Origin: a virus
DNA: 23,043 nt
IMG/VR virus record: IMGVR_UViG_3300006332_000110
Span: 1 to 23,043 of that record
Direction: 5' to 3' (one strand)
Part shown: piece after piece, positions 7,771 through 15,791 of the stretch
Layout of the letters: each line of letters starts with the position of its first letter
How positions within the stretch are numbered: position 1 is the stretch's first letter
Notes under the pieces: model-generated
Database searches by the model: none
Seen by the model: only the letters and a program-made list of their open reading frames with translations
Told to the model about the DNA's origin: nothing
Made by a program: the position numbers and the translations under genes

Positions 7771-7939
7771 GTGATTTCGTTTGTATATACACATTATAAT
7801 AGGAAACCCTCCGCTTGGGAGGGTTTAGTAGACACTTTTTCAACTGTCTAGTCCTTTTTCGTGCTTGTCGGAGTGCTTGCGGTTTAAGATGACGCTTTGC
7901 CTCCTTCTTGCTATGATGCTGCCAGTTTGGAAAAATCAT
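7751..7939 (-). CDS. Possible small basic protein overlapping the end of gene 46
   Basis: An open frame from ATG 7939 codes for about 62 residues with a strikingly basic core, beginning MIFPNWQHHSKKEAKRHLKP and continuing with repeated Arg/Lys/Gln residues. It overlaps the last 29 bases of gene 46 and fills the otherwise empty stretch 7771-7910. Against it: the frame runs through the hairpin at 7804-7826 and into the CobT-like gene, and the start has only a weak ribosome binding site. If real, the functional part probably ends near 7830. Low confidence; composition is the main evidence. Confidence 0.25.
   Translation of the reverse strand: MIFPNWQHHSKKEAKRHLKPQALRQARKRTRQLKKCLLNPPKRRVSYYNVYIQTKSHAESRS
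7771..7801 (-). promoter_or_regulatory. Leader and putative promoter of the CobT-like gene
   Basis: The 31 bases before ATG 7770 contain TATTATAAT and GTATATACAAA, then CGAAATCAC next to the ATG, and lie just after the hairpin at 7804-7826. The same 31-base stretch before cobS (4454-4484) begins TATAATAAT, contains GTATAAACAAA and ends AAAATCAA. TATAAT-like elements suggest a host-type -10. There is no Shine-Dalgarno sequence in either leader. Confidence 0.45.
7804..7826 (-). terminator. Hairpin, probable terminator after gene 46
   Basis: A perfect 9-bp inverted repeat (AAACCCTCC / GGAGGGTTT) with a 5-base loop lies between gene 46 and the CobT-like gene. On the minus strand it is followed by CCTATTATAAT and not by a long U-run, so it may be a weak intrinsic terminator or an RNA-stability hairpin. 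It would separate the recombination operon from the cobT-cobS operon. Confidence 0.65.
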
Positions 7940-9572
7940 TGGTCTTGCTGAATCGGAGGGTTTTCTCAAATTTATCAAGAAGTAGCTCCCCTTTGTGAGA
8001 AATGACAAATAAATTAACATTGTCACCCAATCCCCTTAGAATCTTGAGTAATTCGTCAGTTGCTTGGTCATCCAGAGAGGAATCAAACACCTCATCTAGT
8101 ATGAGGAGGTTGGTAGCAGCAGAGTTCTTGAGTGTAGCGATGTCTCTCCATGTAAAGAGCAACGATAGGTCAATTTTCTGCTTCTCACCCTCTGAGAAGG
8201 ATGCATAAGAGAAGTCGTCTCGATATCTGGACTTGATTACTTCATTGAACTCATCATCAAGTGTGAAGTTGAAGTAAGTGTCCATACGTTGTAAGTATTT
8301 ATTTATAGATTTGTTAATAATTGGTACAAACTTGCTAATGATCTTACTTTTTATACCAGAATCCCTCAGTAAGGTACCAACCACCTTTAAATTGTCATGG
8401 TCCTTGTTAACTTCTGAACACTCGATAGAAATGGCCAGGTTCTTGTCCCTATACTGCTTTAATATTTCCTTCTCAGCATCTATGTTAGGTGTCTCTCTAT
8501 TAACATCCTTAAACAATCTATTTCTCTCTGCGGTTAGTGCCTTTGATTGATGGGTACTAGCATTAATCTTGTCTGCATACTCCTTTAACTCCTTAATCTG
8601 CTTGTTTCCTCTGTTAAGTGAGTCAGTAATGACATTCAATCCATTTAAAAATCTTGCCTTCCTTGTCTGTGCACCATCAATCAGTGCTGTTTTGTCTGAT
8701 ACTACCTGATTACAGGTAGGACACTCATCATTTTCCCAATAAAACTTTAAATCCCTCTCTGCCTTGTCAAGATTGCTCTGAATCTTAACTCTCATGTCTT
8801 TCATCTCATCATACTTCTCTTGTATGTCTTGCATTCGATCAATCTTCTTGGTGAATAATTCTACCTCAGCATAATTTTCTTGAATCTTACCATCAATCTC
8901 TTTAATCCTTGCTTGCATCTTACCTGTATGCTTTGCAGACATCTTTTCCATCTGTTCAATGGTTTTCTTCTGTGTTGATACGTCCTTCTCGGACATCGCT
9001 AACTTATGCTCACAGTCTTTAAGGATCTCTCTTGCATCTTTCATCCGATCCTTAAGGATATTATTCATTCTTGAGAAGATCTGGATGTCCAATAGATCTT
9101 CGATAACTTCTCTCCTGACAGGAGCGTTGAGTTGCATGAAGGGGACAAATGTGGATGAACCAAGGATGACAACCTGTGTGAAACTCTTGAAGTTGAACTT
9201 AAGGACGGACTGCTCAAGATACTTCTGTTGATCTTTGGAAGCAGCGTCTTGGTCAAGTATGTTACCGTTTCTATGAATCTCAAATACATTTGGTTTAATA
9301 CCCCTAATAACTTTGTAATCTGTGCCACCGATACGAAATTCTATTTCTACTACCGTCTCTCTTTCATTTATACTATTAACTAACTGACTCTTACTAATCT
9401 TTCTGAATGGTCTGTTGAACAACACAAAGCACAGAGCATCTAACATTGTAGATTTCCCTGCACCGTTAGGTCCTACGACCAAATGTGATTGAGCATCAGT
9501 AATATTCACATATGTGAAAGAGTTCCCTGTAGATAAGAAATTCTTCCAACGAATCTTTTCAAAAACGATCAT
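7911..9572 (-). CDS. gp46: Recombination endonuclease subunit gp46 (SbcC/Rad50-like)
   Basis: A 553-residue SMC-like ATPase, close to T4 gp46 (560). Walker A is GPNGAGKST at residues 34-42. A coiled coil runs from about 170 to 395 with a zinc hook CPTC at 284-287. The ABC signature FSEGEKQKIDL is at 459-469 and Walker B LLILDEVFD at 489-497. With gp47 it forms the Mre11/Rad50-type complex that resects DNA ends for recombination-dependent replication and, in T4, helps host DNA breakdown. The gene starts directly after the DUF3110 gene and ends before the hairpin at 7804-7826. Confidence 0.96.
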   Translation of the reverse strand: MIVFEKIRWKNFLSTGNSFTYVNITDAQSHLVVGPNGAGKSTMLDALCFVLFNRPFRKISKSQLVNSINERETVVEIEFRIGGTDYKVIRGIKPNVFEIHRNGNILDQDAASKDQQKYLEQSVLKFNFKSFTQVVILGSSTFVPFMQLNAPVRREVIEDLLDIQIFSRMNNILKDRMKDAREILKDCEHKLAMSEKDVSTQKKTIEQMEKMSAKHTGKMQARIKEIDGKIQENYAEVELFTKKIDRMQDIQEKYDEMKDMRVKIQSNLDKAERDLKFYWENDECPTCNQVVSDKTALIDGAQTRKARFLNGLNVITDSLNRGNKQIKELKEYADKINASTHQSKALTAERNRLFKDVNRETPNIDAEKEILKQYRDKNLAISIECSEVNKDHDNLKVVGTLLRDSGIKSKIISKFVPIINKSINKYLQRMDTYFNFTLDDEFNEVIKSRYRDDFSYASFSEGEKQKIDLSLLFTWRDIATLKNSAATNLLILDEVFDSSLDDQATDELLKILRGLGDNVNLFVISHKGELLLDKFEKTLRFSKTNDFSKLAAS

Positions 9573-9833
9573 TCAATCTTGGGGTGGTGGTATAACGAAG
9601 TCGTCAGGTCTGATAAAACTGAATGCATATCCATGCATTGTGCAGTTTTCTTTCACTTGATCCTCTTCTATCTCTTGGACAGATAATTTACGAGGATAGT
9701 TATCAGCTCTCAACAGTTGATAATAACGTACAGCATCATCCTTGTCAAGAAATATCTGCACCACACGCTCGGTATGGTTGTCATCTCTTACAGCATATAC
9801 ACCACCTGTCTTTTTGTCAAGTAGCACAAACAT
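9573..9833 (-). CDS. DUF3110-family small protein
   Basis: An 86-residue protein beginning MFVLLDKKTGGVYAVRDD when started at 9833. It fits DUF3110, a family known from cyanobacteria and cyanophages: FVLLxxxxxGVYAV, then IFLDKDDAVRYYQLLRADNYP, which matches the DDA.RYA..LEAQ.FP pattern, and a C-terminal pair of Pro-rich turns. A longer frame reaches 9902, but it would overlap gene 47 by 86 bases and the added residues are unlike the family. The 9833 start overlaps gene 47 by only 17 bases. It lies between genes 47 and 46. Function unknown; the family supports a cyanobacterial host. Confidence 0.78.
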   Translation of the reverse strand: MFVLLDKKTGGVYAVRDDNHTERVVQIFLDKDDAVRYYQLLRADNYPRKLSVQEIEEDQVKENCTMHGYAFSFIRPDDFVIPPPQD

Positions 9834-10860
9834 CTGATGCCTCCATGTATAAGGACTTAAGTATCTTAAATATTCCTTCCTTATTTTCAAAGTCAGAAAC
9901 ACACTGCTCTAGTATAGTTAAAGTATCTGCTATCTCCACGTCGTCATCTACATCATCCAGATCATATGCCATGTCCTCAATTATCTTGAGGTCTGCTAAG
10001 TCAGCAGCCTGTAATCTACGGACTAGACTATCAAATTTAAGTTGATCATTCTTTTCTTCTACTATAACCTTTACATACATTCCGTCAAGGTTTTTAATAT
10101 CTACTGGAGACAAAGATGTCTCATCAGTATAGTATATTTTATGGAATGTCTCAAAAGGATTCTCATAAAATTTAAGACTTCCTTTACCCCTAGTATTTAG
10201 AATATGAAACCCTCTTTTCTGACCGTAGTCATTCCAGTAGAGTTGGCATGGGTTACCTAGGTAAGTAATGTTTGATTTAGTACTCTTGACATGATAGTGA
10301 CCAGTGCATACCATTTTAAATTTTTGTAATGGAGTAGGGTCATCACCATGTGTCATAGTATATCCAGGTATGGGATCAAATCCATTCAATTCAAGATGAC
10401 CCATACAATAATCAGCATCTGTATCTTGTATTGCTTCCCATGTGGTTTCCCTATTCTCATCACAGATCCAAGGGACAAGCATCATCTTCTTACCACCTAT
10501 AAGTCTTTCACCTGGACAATAAATGATCTCAATATTATCAAACTCCCCAAGGAGAAGCTCAGGAGAATTAACCCTGAGAGTATTCTTGAAATAGATGTCA
10601 TGATTCCCTAACAGCATTGTCATTTTAACTCCTCTGTCTTGTAGAGGTCGGAACCACATCTCTTTGGCTGCCTCTAAGGAAGCGAAGTTAACTCCCTTTC
10701 TTCTATCAAACGTATCACCTAGACATAATACCTCTGTGATACCTTCTTCATCAATTTTAGGTAGGACTACCTCAGTATAAAACTTACGATACCTCTCAAC
10801 ATAATGCAGATTATCATTTCGGACACCGAAATGCTGATCAGTTATTAGGAGTACTTTCAT
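9817..10860 (-). CDS. gp47: Recombination endonuclease subunit gp47 (SbcD/Mre11-like)
   Basis: A 347-residue metallophosphoesterase, similar in length to T4 gp47 (339). All the phosphoesterase motifs are present: TDQHFG at residues 7-12, GDTFDRR at 48-54, GNHD at 85-88, GHLE at 154-157 and GHYH at 187-190. These bind two metal ions at the nuclease site. It forms the end-processing nuclease with gp46. The start overlaps the stop of the preceding oxygenase gene as ATGA, and its end overlaps the DUF3110 gene. Confidence 0.96.
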   Translation of the reverse strand: MKVLLITDQHFGVRNDNLHYVERYRKFYTEVVLPKIDEEGITEVLCLGDTFDRRKGVNFASLEAAKEMWFRPLQDRGVKMTMLLGNHDIYFKNTLRVNSPELLLGEFDNIEIIYCPGERLIGGKKMMLVPWICDENRETTWEAIQDTDADYCMGHLELNGFDPIPGYTMTHGDDPTPLQKFKMVCTGHYHVKSTKSNITYLGNPCQLYWNDYGQKRGFHILNTRGKGSLKFYENPFETFHKIYYTDETSLSPVDIKNLDGMYVKVIVEEKNDQLKFDSLVRRLQAADLADLKIIEDMAYDLDDVDDDVEIADTLTILEQCVSDFENKEGIFKILKSLYMEASDVCAT

Positions 10861-11450
10861 ACAAGATTACCGTTAAAGTTTATACTTATTGCTTGCCTTT
10901 GTCCAGTTGCAAACTCTGTGCGATGACGTATCCATCCAGGAAATAACAGGAAGTCTCCTGTCCTAGTTGGCACCGTCTCAGTTATGATAGCATCACCGTG
11001 GTCATCCTGCAAGGGGGTCAACCTACGAATGTAATCTAATGGATCACAAAGTTGAATGTCACCACCCTCACCCTTCTCCAAATAGTATACAGATGCTATA
11101 TGACATCCAAACTTACCATTACAATGGGAATGCTCACCAGTGTTATCACCTTCCTGATGTATGTTAGACCAACATGCAGTAGGTTCTATTTGAGCAGGTG
11201 CAAACTTAAGATGTTGATCCCAATACTCACACACAGATCCCATCATATTCTCTATAAGTCCAGCAACTAGAGGTTCAGTCATATGAAGTTCAAGATCAAA
11301 TTCTCCCGTAGAATATCCCGTCTCAGATGCCCATTCACCTCTCTTACATTTCTTATATCTCTCCTCTAGTACTTCTATAAGACCTTCGGGAGGATCTATA
11401 TGTCCCTGCCAAACAGGTATAGAAAATAGATTATGTAATTTTCGGTTCAT
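10857..11450 (-). CDS. 2OG-Fe(II) oxygenase family protein
   Basis: A 197-residue protein when started at ATG 11450 (MNRKLHNLFSIPVW). It has the 2OG-FeII_Oxy_5 pattern: WSNIHQEGDNTGEHSH, with His107 and His109 likely at the metal site, VYYLEKGEGG with LCDP, then FLLFPGWIRHRTEF giving distal His176, and Arg185 before AISINF for 2-oxoglutarate. The substrate is unknown. A start at 11465 is open, but GAGG within the first codons of that longer frame is well placed as the ribosome binding site for 11450, and 11450 overlaps pcyA by 20 bases instead of 35. It lies between pcyA and gene 47. It differs from the oxygenase at 1-583 in sequence but shares the family plan. Confidence 0.85.
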   Translation of the reverse strand: MNRKLHNLFSIPVWQGHIDPPEGLIEVLEERYKKCKRGEWASETGYSTGEFDLELHMTEPLVAGLIENMMGSVCEYWDQHLKFAPAQIEPTACWSNIHQEGDNTGEHSHCNGKFGCHIASVYYLEKGEGGDIQLCDPLDYIRRLTPLQDDHGDAIITETVPTRTGDFLLFPGWIRHRTEFATGQRQAISINFNGNLV

Positions 11451-12117
11451 CGAATAATACCTCATTCATATACATGTCTGCAAAGGATTCATCAAACCAT
11501 TGCTTTAATATACCACGTGTCTTATCGTTTCTCTTCTGCTGTTTACAATACCAGATCTGATCATCCAATCTCTTCATAGTATTGACCCACTTGTCATCCT
11601 TTTTAGAGTCTAACACACCCTCTTTAAAGAAGGTAAGGTAGTGGAGTATAACACAATAGAAGTTTGCTATATCTATCTCCTCTTTCAACCGTGTAAACTT
11701 ACAGTATGGTGAGAAGATCTCATCACCCCATAGTGGTAATGGTCTCTTATGTTGAAAGTGATACTCATTACTTACTTCTCTTATACCACTCCAGAAATTA
11801 TCTGGGACTCCATGCACAGGAGATACATCAACGATAGCAGCAGTGACTTGTTCCTTACTAGCAACTACATCACACCCAAAAATAGGTAGAGGATAATGAG
11901 GATCGGGAAACAATACACAATGTAGTATTCTCATCTCATTAATCTCTGCCAACTCAAGGTGCATCTTCCTTAAGACAGGTGATTTATACATGGTATTCTT
12001 AATTATCAACCCTTCCTTCTTCACCTCATGTAGAGGACACTTTACCTTCTTCACGTCAGGTAGATCCTGCATAGCATAGGTTAATAAGACTGCTACATCT
12101 TCTACAAAATCACGCAT
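11431..12117 (-). CDS. pcyA: Phycocyanobilin:ferredoxin oxidoreductase (PcyA-type bilin reductase)
   Basis: A 228-residue ferredoxin-dependent bilin reductase. The segment LRKMHLELAE...ILHCVLFP...LPIFGCDVV closely follows cyanobacterial PcyA and keeps its three catalytic residues: Glu55 (Glu76 of Synechocystis PcyA), His66 (His88) and Asp83 (Asp105), with the same His-Asp spacing. WGDEIFSPYC, the KRNDKTRGIL motif and the ending MNEVLFD are also PcyA features. PcyA reduces biliverdin by four electrons to phycocyanobilin, the precursor of phycobilisome and phytochrome chromophores. It lies directly after pebS with an 8-base overlap. The alternative is the related phage enzyme PcyX, which makes phycoerythrobilin; the retained Glu argues for PcyA, but phylogeny is needed to settle it. 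Confidence 0.88.
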   Translation of the reverse strand: MRDFVEDVAVLLTYAMQDLPDVKKVKCPLHEVKKEGLIIKNTMYKSPVLRKMHLELAEINEMRILHCVLFPDPHYPLPIFGCDVVASKEQVTAAIVDVSPVHGVPDNFWSGIREVSNEYHFQHKRPLPLWGDEIFSPYCKFTRLKEEIDIANFYCVILHYLTFFKEGVLDSKKDDKWVNTMKRLDDQIWYCKQQKRNDKTRGILKQWFDESFADMYMNEVLFDEPKIT

Positions 12118-12760
12118 AACTAAAAAAGAATTCCTTTATTATTTGTTCCGACTCTTCTTTACCGAAGGCACTACCCAGATACCCTGAGATAGGATCTAAC
12201 TTGATCATATACTTATCAAAGTCATGGTAGTAACTACCATCTTCCCCAGTAGGTTTTCCTTCGTCTATTAAATGCTTATACCAAATTAGATATGTCTTAA
12301 ACATTGGTAGAAAATCATCTACCTCTGATGCTTTACAGTATCTAACGTAAATATTCTTTGAAAAATGATTACCCTTCTCAAAGAATCTATAATCTTTCTC
12401 TGCAAATGGTAGACTGTCTACCTCATACAGATAGTTCTCTATTGGATGTTGGAAATCAAATACTATTATAACTTTCTTCTCACTAAATCCCATCAAGTCC
12501 ATACCAAAGCAAGGGATTATCTCGTCTCCTACCTGTGGTGTCTTAGGATATATTATATTGTTGTGTATATTAAGATTTTTTCCGTCCCATATATCTACAT
12601 GCCTAGACTTGAGGAAGTATTTACCACTGTATAAGTCAGCAGTTAACTTAACTCCTTTCTTATTCTCCCACGTTGCATGATTAGATTCAAATGTTAGGTC
12701 AGGAAACGCATCAAAGACTGCTGACCTATAACCAGCCCATAAATCAGTCATGTATTCCAT
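12110..12760 (-). CDS. pebS: Phycoerythrobilin synthase (PebS-type bilin reductase)
   Basis: A 216-residue ferredoxin-dependent bilin reductase very like PebS of cyanophage P-SSM2 (233 residues). Shared blocks are YPKT...PCFGMDLM, KKVIIVFDFQHP, YRFFE.GNHFSKNI.VRYCK, and KP.GED followed by DFD.YM..LDP. The two catalytic Asp of PebS (105 and 206) are present as Asp88 in FGMD and Asp189 in KLDP. PebS converts biliverdin to phycoerythrobilin in two two-electron steps, a job that needs PebA plus PebB in the host. An ATG at 12751 has a GGA nearby and overlaps the upstream gene by 8 bases, so the first three residues are uncertain. It is co-transcribed with pcyA. Confidence 0.94.
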   Translation of the reverse strand: MEYMTDLWAGYRSAVFDAFPDLTFESNHATWENKKGVKLTADLYSGKYFLKSRHVDIWDGKNLNIHNNIIYPKTPQVGDEIIPCFGMDLMGFSEKKVIIVFDFQHPIENYLYEVDSLPFAEKDYRFFEKGNHFSKNIYVRYCKASEVDDFLPMFKTYLIWYKHLIDEGKPTGEDGSYYHDFDKYMIKLDPISGYLGSAFGKEESEQIIKEFFFSYA

Positions 12761-12938
12761 ATGGTGTTAGATCATATTTTGCCACCACTAAAGGTTCACC
12801 CTTACGTGGTGTTGGTTCACCTATCTTTGCTAGGATATCAGCTGGTATCTTCTTCATACTAATGTCATAGGGTATGGGTGCGTTAGATAGACATACTCTC
12901 ACACATTCCCACTCCTCCTCTGTTAATTCATACATCAC
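12744..12938 (-). CDS. Small protein of unknown function
   Basis: A 64-residue acidic protein starting MMYELTEEEWECVRVCLSNA, which looks helical, followed by a Pro- and Gly-rich second half. No family recognised. The start ATG overlaps the gp55 stop as ATGA and its end overlaps the pebS start, so it appears to be a real link in the gp55-pebS-pcyA operon. Support is positional only. Confidence 0.65.
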   Translation of the reverse strand: MMYELTEEEWECVRVCLSNAPIPYDISMKKIPADILAKIGEPTPRKGEPLVVAKYDLTPYGIHD

Positions 12939-13414
12939 TGTCGCATATTAGTTTCGATACGACCTTTAATCTGATTCATATCAGCATGGTTATCTTTATC
13001 ATCTGAATGGAATACTTGATCATATCCACTCTTTTCTATGAGTTTATCTCTGATATCCATTTGACGCTTCTCTTTTGCTATTCTTCTTAAGAAAGCGTAA
13101 TATATTATCTGTGTGAAATAGGCAAAGGGATTCTTAGATTTAGTTGGGTCAAAGTTATCAATATATTGGACACAATTTTCAACACCATCGGATATCATAT
13201 CCTCTTTAAACATATAGTTAATGAAGTTAGGTCTATATGATAAGTGTGTTGCTATTTTTAAAAAACATTCAGCAAGATATCTTGATATGACAGGTTTATC
13301 CCAGTCGGAAGCACGAGCATCATCAACAGCCTGACGATACTTTGTTATCTCTTCTAAAAACTTTTTGTTATCAACGTAATGTTGTTTCTGTTTACGTGCC
13401 ACCTTTCTTGCCAT
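12935..13414 (-). CDS. gp55: Late-transcription sigma factor (gp55-like)
   Basis: A 159-residue protein matching T4 gp55 (185). The match includes YVDNKKFLEEITKYR, then ISRYLAECFLKIATHLSYRPNF, KEDMISDGVENCVQYIDNFD, and KSKNPFAYFTQIIYYAFLRRIAKEKRQ, which is the sigma region 2-like part that contacts RNA polymerase and the late -10 element. gp55 directs RNA polymerase to late promoters of the TATAAATA type, helped by gp33 and the gp45 clamp. It is shorter than T4 gp55 at the C-terminus. Its presence fits the CTAAATA-like motifs upstream of the head genes in this window. The stop overlaps the next start as ATGA. Confidence 0.92.
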   Translation of the reverse strand: MARKVARKQKQHYVDNKKFLEEITKYRQAVDDARASDWDKPVISRYLAECFLKIATHLSYRPNFINYMFKEDMISDGVENCVQYIDNFDPTKSKNPFAYFTQIIYYAFLRRIAKEKRQMDIRDKLIEKSGYDQVFHSDDKDNHADMNQIKGRIETNMRQ

Positions 13415-13459
13415 ATCTCTATCTCACCTGATTCATTATAAGGAACTAATGTTGTTATG

Positions 13460-13894
13460 TCAAGCGTTAGTACGTCTCCAGAAGTCTTCTAATTTAGATC
13501 TAAAGTCAGAGACTTTACCAACAAGTCCCATATTTTTATTCATCTCAATCTCAACGTCTGAATTTTTACCGCCCTTCTCTTTCCTTAACCACATTTTATA
13601 CATTAATACTGCTTCCATTGCCATGGGAGCACACGTTATTACATCATCTTCGTTAACCATGTAGAAATCTTCATCGGAAAACATCATCCACTTGATAAGA
13701 CCTACCGCCATACCTGGTTGACCTTCCTTCTCCACTGGATGATTCACTGGAGAGGCAGGTTCTTGTATATAAAATACGGTTTTACCTGGTTGAAAATCTT
13801 CTTCGGTAGCAATCATGGATCCCATAATGGTTTCACCTGATCGCAATTTAATTATACCGTAGAATTCTTGCTCATGTTTAATATAATTAATCAT
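13460..13894 (-). CDS. Conserved hypothetical protein
   Basis: A 144-residue protein. The first third, FYGIIKLRSGETIMGSMI, has a strand-turn-strand look that could be a small Sm-like barrel. The C-terminal third (ALVMYKMW-like helix, then WLRKEKGG and a helix ending KLEDFWRRTNA) is helical. I recall similar genes next to uvsW in cyanophages but cannot name a function. The start overlaps the uvsW stop as ATGA. A gap of 45 bases separates it from gp55. Confidence 0.72.
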   Translation of the reverse strand: MINYIKHEQEFYGIIKLRSGETIMGSMIATEEDFQPGKTVFYIQEPASPVNHPVEKEGQPGMAVGLIKWMMFSDEDFYMVNEDDVITCAPMAMEAVLMYKMWLRKEKGGKNSDVEIEMNKNMGLVGKVSDFRSKLEDFWRRTNA

Positions 13895-15351
13895 TTCCTA
13901 AAGTTGATTTTAGTTATGTCATAATCAAATTCCTCTTCATCGTATATCTTCATCCTTTCAACGAGATGACGAAGAGTGTAATTATATTGAGACCCTTTAG
14001 AGCAGTCATCAGCAATGTCATACAACACTGCCTGTGCTTTATTGTCTCCCTTCCTTAAAACACGTCCTATAGACTGTAGATTCCTCACCCTAGACTTGCT
14101 AGGAGATGCGAAGATAACATTGTGTAAGTTTCTGATATTAATACCAGTGGAGAAAGTTCCATATGATGCCATTATTATAGCATCCTTTTCGGATTCGCAA
14201 ATTTTTCTTGCTTCTTCTCTCTCAACAGCATCTACACCACCGTGTATGTAAAAGATCTTACGATCCTTATTTACTTTACTATTTAGTAATTCCCAAAGTG
14301 GTTCTCCGTGTTTCTCTATGTAGTTAAAAAGCACCAATGTGTTACCTTCTAGGTCTAGTGCTAGGTTACAGATGAAATTACTACGCTTGGTGTGCATACA
14401 TAGGTAATCCATCTCCTGTTGGTAATGGTCAAAGGGTACCCACCCATGCTTAAGGACTAGACAACGCACCTTTAATGGTGTAAGATGTCCTTTCTTCATC
14501 AATTCCATTGTATTGGTGACCCTATCTACCCTACCAAAGAGTCCTTCTAACACCAGTTGGTGCGACTCCAGACCGTCTAGGGTACCAGTTAGTCCTACTT
14601 TATACTTCGCATCATAACACTTCGTGAGGATGCCAGTGAGCGACTTAGCTTTATATAAGTGTGCTTCATCCCCGATAATGACATCAAAACGTTCAAAGAA
14701 CTTCTTGGATTCTTTATAAATGCTCTGCCAAGTACTAATAACGACTGGATTATCAACATACTTCTCTTCACCCGCACTAATCTTGTGGACATAATGCCTG
14801 ACATTCCAACCATACTCTATAAAATCCTTATACAATTGTTCTACAAGCGAGACCGTAGGAACAATAATTAATATCTGCCTCTTCTTTAATAAGTGCCAAC
14901 GTACCAAGGCATATATTATCAGAGATTTACCTGACCCTGTAGGGGATAGTAAAAGCTTGCGACGAAATTTAATCGCTGTGTAAATTCCTCGCAGCTGGTA
15001 ATCTCGGACTTTGAAGGGGATCCTAAGAGCACGAATAAAAGCCGCTGTGCCTTCAGGTGTGACATATTCTTCTACTTCGTTAGGTCTACCATAATATTTA
15101 TCTTCTACTACCTTATAATCATACCCCTTTTCTTCTAGGTAATCAGTTAGGTAATCAAATAGACCACAATATATTTCTCCTGTACCAGGTGAGTAAAGTC
15201 TTATCTTTCCATCCCAATATCTACGTTTGACGGCTGGCATATACTTTGCACCAGGCACTTCAAACTGGAAATGATCAGATAATTCCTTATGTAGATGGGG
15301 TTCTGCCTCTACTTTCAGAAAGACTTCATTCTTTTTGTAGATGAGTGTCAC
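13891..15351 (-). CDS. uvsW: UvsW-like recombination helicase
   Basis: A 486-residue superfamily 2 helicase, similar to T4 UvsW (about 500). Motif I is SPTGSGKS at residues 136-143, motif II GDEAH at 227-231, motif III in GLTGTLDG, and motif VI QSIGRVLRKG. The N-terminal 100 residues before VRDYQLRGI match the small DNA-binding domain of UvsW (the segment MPAVKRRYWDGKIRLYSP is typical). UvsW unwinds branched DNA and R-loops and promotes the switch to recombination-dependent replication. It lies after uvsY with an ATGA overlap. Confidence 0.94.
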   Translation of the reverse strand: MTLIYKKNEVFLKVEAEPHLHKELSDHFQFEVPGAKYMPAVKRRYWDGKIRLYSPGTGEIYCGLFDYLTDYLEEKGYDYKVVEDKYYGRPNEVEEYVTPEGTAAFIRALRIPFKVRDYQLRGIYTAIKFRRKLLLSPTGSGKSLIIYALVRWHLLKKRQILIIVPTVSLVEQLYKDFIEYGWNVRHYVHKISAGEEKYVDNPVVISTWQSIYKESKKFFERFDVIIGDEAHLYKAKSLTGILTKCYDAKYKVGLTGTLDGLESHQLVLEGLFGRVDRVTNTMELMKKGHLTPLKVRCLVLKHGWVPFDHYQQEMDYLCMHTKRSNFICNLALDLEGNTLVLFNYIEKHGEPLWELLNSKVNKDRKIFYIHGGVDAVEREEARKICESEKDAIIMASYGTFSTGINIRNLHNVIFASPSKSRVRNLQSIGRVLRKGDNKAQAVLYDIADDCSKGSQYNYTLRHLVERMKIYDEEEFDYDITKINFRK

Positions 15352-15791
15352 CTAATTCCATAATACTTAACAATTTCAATAGTATTCTTGATGGCAAACC
15401 CACGTGAATCGATCTGCTTAAGAATCCTATCAACACAATTTATACAAGTTTCTAGGTAATCTATTTTTTGTTTGGCCTTGCACATCTGAGTATCACTATG
15501 GATGTACATGTCAAGGTCACCCTTTAATATCTTTAAATCAAAAGGATTTTCTTTGTATACATGAGATGGTGCTTTACCTGAGTAATATTCCCACTTCTCT
15601 CTTAGCAATTTTTTATACTTAACCTCAGCATCTGAGAGCATGAGTTTAAATTCATTATGTAATTGCACATATTTTGCATGGAGTCTAGGTGTTTCCATAC
15701 TATCGTTGGCAAGCAACTCTGGTAACTCCCTATGGTCGAAGAATGCTTGTGAATCCTTCTTCCATAACTCTTCAATTTTATCAAGATTCAT
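15348..15791 (-). CDS. uvsY: UvsY-like recombination mediator
   Basis: A 147-residue helical protein matching T4 UvsY (137). Shared marks are the opening MNLDKIEELWKKD, the central REKWEYYSGKA corresponding to ARLDYYSGRG, and the C-terminal IKQIDSRGFAIKN, which equals AIKSRGFAIKH in T4. UvsY loads UvsX recombinase onto gp32-coated single strands. Its ATG overlaps the stop of the upstream structural gene by one base, and its stop overlaps the uvsW start as ATGA. The T4 uvsW-uvsY neighbourhood is thus kept, in the order uvsY then uvsW. Confidence 0.92.
   Translation of the reverse strand: MNLDKIEELWKKDSQAFFDHRELPELLANDSMETPRLHAKYVQLHNEFKLMLSDAEVKYKKLLREKWEYYSGKAPSHVYKENPFDLKILKGDLDMYIHSDTQMCKAKQKIDYLETCINCVDRILKQIDSRGFAIKNTIEIVKYYGIR

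Noticed and set aside
8300-8307. TATAAATA on the minus strand, a perfect T4 late promoter core
   Set aside because: It lies deep inside gene 46 and codes for residues of the protein in an A+T-rich stretch; no late gene follows.
9834-9902. 23-residue N-terminal extension of the DUF3110 protein
   Set aside because: It lies wholly inside gene 47, and the DUF3110 pattern starts exactly at the ATG at 9833.
9623-10045. 140-codon frame on the plus strand
   Set aside because: It lies opposite gp47 and the DUF3110 gene, is Ser/His/Ile-rich with no motif, and has no plus-strand neighbours; it is a shadow of the real genes.
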